A DNA stretch of 64,000 bases from Adiantum capillus-veneris (Eukaryota > Streptophyta > Polypodiopsida > Polypodiales > Pteridaceae), in contig CM043955.1 in assembly GCA_014529385.2 (NCBI GenBank), positions 135,978,108-136,042,107 on the forward strand. Direction: 5' to 3'. The notes under the pieces were generated by a model. It did not search any database, was not told the origin of the DNA, and was given only the letters and a program-made list of their open reading frames with translations. Position 1 is the stretch's first letter. The number at the start of each line of letters is the position of its first letter. Positions 59,661-64,000 of the stretch are shown one piece after another. Made by a program: the position numbers and the translations under genes.

Positions 59661-60457
59661 GCAGCTCCGCCATGACAGGCCGGAGAGGTGACAAACTTCA
59701 ACACCCCCTCTCACCTCCTAGTCGAATTGCAGAGCTACTAGATGACATCTGAACAAAAAGCTCATCTATCCCAAGTCCAAGAAGACAACAAAGCAAGGCA
59801 CGCCTCCATCTACTCTCTATCAGAAACTCTGGGTAGCTGTAGCTGGCGTTTGTCAACATTGGCTCGCACATTTGGTCGCAAATCTAACATGCCTAAATTC
59901 CACAGAGTAGCCCACATGTATTCGAGTATCTCCAACCATCCACGCTATATCGATTGGAGCACTCTATTGCTCCAAACGAATGCAACCACACTTCTCTGGC
60001 ACACCATGCAACATCTAGTCCAAAGTAACTTGCCCGAGAGTGGGTGTGAGTCCAAGTTTGAAGGAAAAGGATCAAGTCAATACAATCCACATATTATTGT
60101 ACCCCTTTGGCTTCTAGGCCGAAAGCTTTATCTTGAATCAACACCCTGTGCTCATCACATACAACCACCATGCCAAAGTCTGCAAAGCTTATACACTAAC
60201 AGAATGTGGTAACCAAGACAGGGCACAAAAAGAACATAGGAGATGTACATTCCCCCTCTGATATCTAGAATAAGCTCCACAACCCCCTCATTGTGTCACA
60301 AGCTAGTGATCGGTCTCCAAACATAACTAGACCTTCATACTGCCTCAGATCGTATATCAAATCAGGAGAAGTCATGTGTCTAATTACACCATTGTCAATG
60401 ATCCGATCTCAAGAGTCCCGAAACTAGAATCCCCCTCCTGCCAGGTAACTGATCTTG
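59661..60457. other. Non-coding stretch with a possible minus-strand LTR start
   Basis: On the minus strand at 59693-59715 GGAGGTGAGAGGGGG precedes TGTTGAAG, the look of a polypurine tract and copia-type LTR start. No partner LTR or coding sequence recognised. Confidence 0.35.
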
Positions 60458-61200
60458 ATCAGCCTGGCGACAGCAAGGGACAGATCAACACTAGCGTTAG
60501 TGGATTGCACCTGCAGATTCACAGTGTTTTTTCCACAAGACTCAATTTCAGCTCTAACGATTTTGGATCAGCATACCAACCTAGTGTTTTGCATATCCTT
60601 CGCAACGGAACAGTTAGAAGCATCAGCGTTTTCAGTTTTCAGCAGTCAGATACCGTAGTACAAGTCACGAACCTCGCAGATCTCACCTTCCTGCAACAGA
60701 TCCTCGTCGCAGGGTCAAATCCCGCAAAGTTTGTAGTTTCAGCCCGAAAAGGCAGATTTCAGCATCTGCGTTTTCAGCGCGTCGTCGTCGCATCGTCGTC
60801 ATCGACATAGAGTCAGAATTCAGCAGATAAAGATTTGCAGATTTCAGCCCTTAGCATTCTCAGATTTCAGCTCATCTCGTCGTTGTCCTCATTGTCGTCA
60901 ACATCGTCGGTAAGTCCAAGCATTGTAGAGATTTGTGCAATCAATATTAGACCTCTCTCGCCATAGAGAGTGGGGCCTTCGGAGGAGGGTTTGACAACAT
61001 TCTGGTGTCGTATTCTTCTCTCTCTATCTCTCAGTCTCAGCACCTTCATTCACAGTGATCATCCACTTTGTTTGTGTCCATCGCACTCTCTCACTAAAGG
61101 AACGGAAGGCTCTCCCTTCCGTAAGTAAAAGGAACCTTGAGCACAGTTCGGAGCACTCATCTTGAGCAAAGTTCAACATACACTTCCGCTGCACCTTACA
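60458..61200 (+). repeat. 5' LTR (left-truncated) of the right-edge LTR element
   Basis: Matches 63649-64000 from ATCAGCCTGGCGACA onward (CAGATCAGCACTAGCGTTAG, TTTTGGATCAACATACCAG, CGAACCTCGCAGATCTCACC). The first 490 bases of the right LTR have no counterpart here. It ends GCACCTTACA before a primer site. Contains repeated GCGTTTTCAG words and CGTCGTCGTCATCG. Confidence 0.75.
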
Positions 61201-61201
61201 T

Positions 61202-61213
61202 TGGTATCAGAGC
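61202..61213 (+). other. tRNA-Met primer-binding site of the right-edge element
   Basis: TGGTATCAGAGC one base after the LTR end at 61200. Confidence 0.9.
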
Positions 61214-63158
61214 TTTGACAGTGTTCTGTATCACTCAAGGAAAGAACCACAAGAACCACATCATTTTTATTTGCTTGTTGCGGTCGCACGTAACCCAAAT
61301 CCTCTTGGGCGTGTCGATTTCTAATAGTGTTTTTGAAGAGTGACAGGAAACCCAAGAAAGAAGGGCTTGTCCAGCCTCCCCTTATGCCTCTTTTCACTCA
61401 TTGAGAGCGGACCGTGCGCTTAGCAGTCGGCGAATCGACGTGAGGTGGGAAAAAGCAACCTTGGTGTGACCGCAAGGCCGCCAAGGGGTGCGCCCCAAAA
61501 CTCGGGTGAAGAGAAGATCCTTCTCTAACACAGATTGCAAGCGAAAGAAGAACCTCAAGAACCTCACGACCCTCAAGAATTCAAAACCCTCAAAATCTGC
61601 AAGAACCTCAAGACTCGAGACCCACAAGAACTCAAGACCCCCAAGACCCACAAGAACCCAAGTTCCTCGTGAACTTAAGAACCAAAGATCACAGTGTATG
61701 GTCATCACCCGAAGCGGCATGGATACTTCATGGAGGTGATGAGCATGAAAGTGGCGAAGAAGAATTTCCCCACCAAAGAGGTTTTTCTGACCCACCCCCT
61801 TCCCCATATACGCCAAGGATTGCACTAGATCCTATGGAGGCTTGGTGCAAGACGATGATGGACATGATGACAACGTGGCATGAAGCAAGAATGGTAGCCA
61901 TGGAGCGTGAGCGCGAGCAATTACGCTTGGAGGCCAAAGAATTTGATCGCAAGTACGCAGAAAGGAAAACAAAATTTGAACGCAAGAACGTTGTTCATTC
62001 TTCCTCTCTCATTTCAAATGTGCAGGCGAAGATTGAAGAGATTCGGGAAAAGGAGACTCTTTAGTCTCTTCTTTTCCCAAGCATGACACACAGGATTTGC
62101 ATGATGATAAGCATGATGAATTGCCTGATAATGATAAGCATGATGATTTGAATGACAATGACAAGCATGATGAATTCTCATGAGCATGATGATTTGTATG
62201 ATCGAGACGTGATTGTTCACAAGGATGATGGTTTAGTTGATGCTTTTTCTAGCAAAGCTAACCTCGTTGCACAGTCGATCAATCACGAAGAATCGATTTT
62301 GGCTTTGAGTCAAGGTCCACAGCACCCCCACAGGCAGATGCGATCGATCACAAAGAACCGATCTTGGCTCTCGAGCCTAGGTCCAGAGAACCCTCACACA
62401 AAGTACTATGTGTTCGAATGATTAGTCAGCACACATTGTTCGAGTGTTTCATTCGTGATCGTTTCCTGTATTTTAGTCAACGTCTTTATGTGATCCCTTT
62501 TCATAGGCATGTCATATTGTACGTTGAGCACAATTCACTCATAAATGAGCACGGATGTATGCGGATGATTCATGAAAAGATAAAATGTTTGCATTCAAGG
62601 AATTTATATTCCATGTCTCTTCCTTGGCATGACACAGTCGTAGAAAGAGCACAAGAAAGATTGAGCATCAAGCATAGGCATTTCCATTGTGTTTTGCCAT
62701 AGTTGACTCATTTAGATCAGAACGTCAAGATTCAATCTCATTGTTTGCATGTGTTTGATGAACAGTTTGGCACTCCGTCTATATGTTCATCTACATTGCA
62801 TGCACAGTTTTTTCAAAGGAATAGTATTTTTCCAGTCACTTCACATGGAATGGGTATGTTCATGTTTTTGTGTTCGAAGTGGTTTCAGGAATTTTCAGCC
62901 TCGGAGATTCTTGAAGAAGATAGACGCATGACTATAGACGAAGTTGAAGCATTGAAGGAGCCACATAAGACTTTGTGTCGCTTTCGGCGCGGCCCAAAGA
63001 AGCAAGCGTTGCAGACCTTTAAGAAGTTCAAGTATCGCACGACCCACACCTCAGAGTGGGTCGGCGAGGGGTCCTTTCAAGGATTCCGAATGTTGTTGGC
63101 AATCTCGCTCAACGCCATACAGTTCGGTACGAGTACCTCGCTTTGAAAAGGAGGGGAT
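61214..63158 (+). pseudogene. Interior of the right-edge non-autonomous LTR element
   Basis: A start-like MVITRSGMDTSWR is at 61698. A shifted frame to 62064 (PMEAWCKTMMDMMTTWHEAR; MEREREQLRLEAKEFDRKYA) is a charged coiled coil as in gag. Next come imperfect DKHDD repeats (about 62083-62185), then two more open pieces (62364-62702, 62703-63146) without a known domain. The 3' end reads PNVVGNLAQRHTVRYEYLAL in another frame, a little like the C-terminal end of plant gypsy polyproteins. No protease, RT, RNase H or integrase core, so it depended on other elements. The purine tract GAAAAGGAGGGGA precedes the right LTR. Confidence 0.5.
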
Positions 63159-64000
63159 GTCACTTGACACATTCAACCCTATGTGTCCGTGGACAAGCTA
63201 GAGCACCACCAGGGTTCAGTTCAGTCAAGTCAGTCTAGAATAGGAAGTGATCTGGCACTTTTGTGAGTCTATTCGCAGACCGTGCATGCCCAAGCACTTG
63301 AAGTAGATGCATATCCTCTGGTTGCACACAGCATGATCATCAGCATTACCATCAGAATCCATCAGGAGCATTTTTATAGTGCATAGACCTATTTTCCCTA
63401 TTTTTGACATTTTTCACTTATTATTTTTAAGTGACTTTTGTTGGAAACTAGGTAGGGCAACTTTGCTAAGTTTATATATATAGAAACCTAGCGCTAGCAC
63501 TTTCTGGCAGAAGAGGCAGCAGGAGCACCTTGCTCAACAGGCAACTTCTCAGTAAGACCCACACAGAGGCCTAGCGTTTTTGCAAGAGACGGCAGAACCT
63601 AGCGTTTTTGGATCAAGAACCCAGATCAGCCAGTGTTTTTGCATCTGCATCAGCCTGGCGACAACAAGGGACAGATCAGCACTAGCGTTAGTGGATTGCA
63701 CCTGCAGATTCACACCGTTTTTGCAACAAGACTCATTTTCAGCCCTAGCGATTTTGGATCAACATACCAGCCTAGCGTTTTGCATATCCTTCAACACGGA
63801 ACAATTAAAGCATCAACGTTTTCAATTTTCAATAGTCAGATACCGCAGTACAAGTCCCGAACCTCGCAGATCTCACCTTCCTGCAGCAACAGATCCTCGT
63901 CGCACGGTCAGATCCCGCAAAGTTCGCAGTTTCAGTCCGGAAAGCGCAGATTTCAGCATCTGCGTTTTCGTCGCATCGTCATCATCGACATAGAGTCAAA
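63159..64000 (+). repeat. 3' LTR of the right-edge element, cut by window end
   Basis: Starts TGTCACTTGACAC directly after the purine tract. A TATATATAGAAACC box near 63474 may be its promoter. Bases from 63649 on match 60458 onward. Confidence 0.75.

Noticed and set aside
59742-60212. 156-codon plus-strand frame
   Set aside because: No domain; lies beside a possible minus-strand LTR start and is probably antisense of decayed element sequence.
1-64000. tRNA, rRNA and CRISPR-like structures
   Set aside because: No tRNA A/B boxes with a foldable cloverleaf, no rRNA segments and no short regularly spaced direct repeats with unique spacers were seen. TGGTATCAGAGC matches are LTR primer sites, not tRNA genes.

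Overview
This window is nuclear DNA of a land plant, in a repeat-dense genome. The evidence is spliced genes with GT-AG introns, several Ty1/copia and Ty3/gypsy LTR retrotransposons whose primer-binding sites fit plant initiator tRNA-Met, a decayed PPR gene, and a bromodomain gene of the plant ATAD2-like type. The style of the PPR and copia proteins and the long repeat-filled introns suggest a fern or another seed-free vascular plant. That is an inference; no marker gene fixes the species.

Layout. 1-3.95 kb: a minus-strand Ty3/gypsy fragment (gag, protease, start of RT) cut by the window edge, with its probable 5' LTR. 3.95-4.45 kb: a 122-bp tandem repeat. 4.86-11.35 kb: an unrecognised spliced plus-strand gene split by a 5.2-kb gag-only LTR element on the minus strand. 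11.8-14.1 kb: a minus-strand spliced gene of unknown family, broken by frameshifts and a stop. 14.1-25.5 kb: mostly decayed repeats, including an array of about 281-bp units each holding an 18-bp palindrome, a degenerate gag region and one copy (A) of an LTR-like repeat. 25.5-30.6 kb: two decayed minus-strand retroelement interiors. 30.87-42.5 kb: a second copy (B) of that repeat, interrupted by a 10.2-kb copia element (plus strand, TSD TTTAG), itself interrupted by a 5.3-kb copia element (minus strand, TSD GAAGG). 42.5-45.8 kb: non-coding DNA, compound microsatellites and a PPR relic. 45.8-55.2 kb: the 3' half of an ATAD2-like bromodomain gene (minus strand) with a 7.8-kb intron full of LTR pieces, two MITE-like insertions and a LINE-like tail. 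55.8-59.3 kb: a 3.4-kb non-autonomous LTR element (TSD ACCAA). 60.5-64.0 kb: another non-autonomous LTR element that runs off the window.

The only convincing host gene that may still work is the ATAD2-like gene, a chromatin AAA-ATPase/bromodomain family; its ATPase exons are not in the window. Nearly everything else is transposon biology. The nested copia pair, a paralogous empty site for the outer insertion, the loss of RNase H from both copia elements and an LTR-age conflict between inner and outer element are the most informative structures. All comparisons were made by eye.
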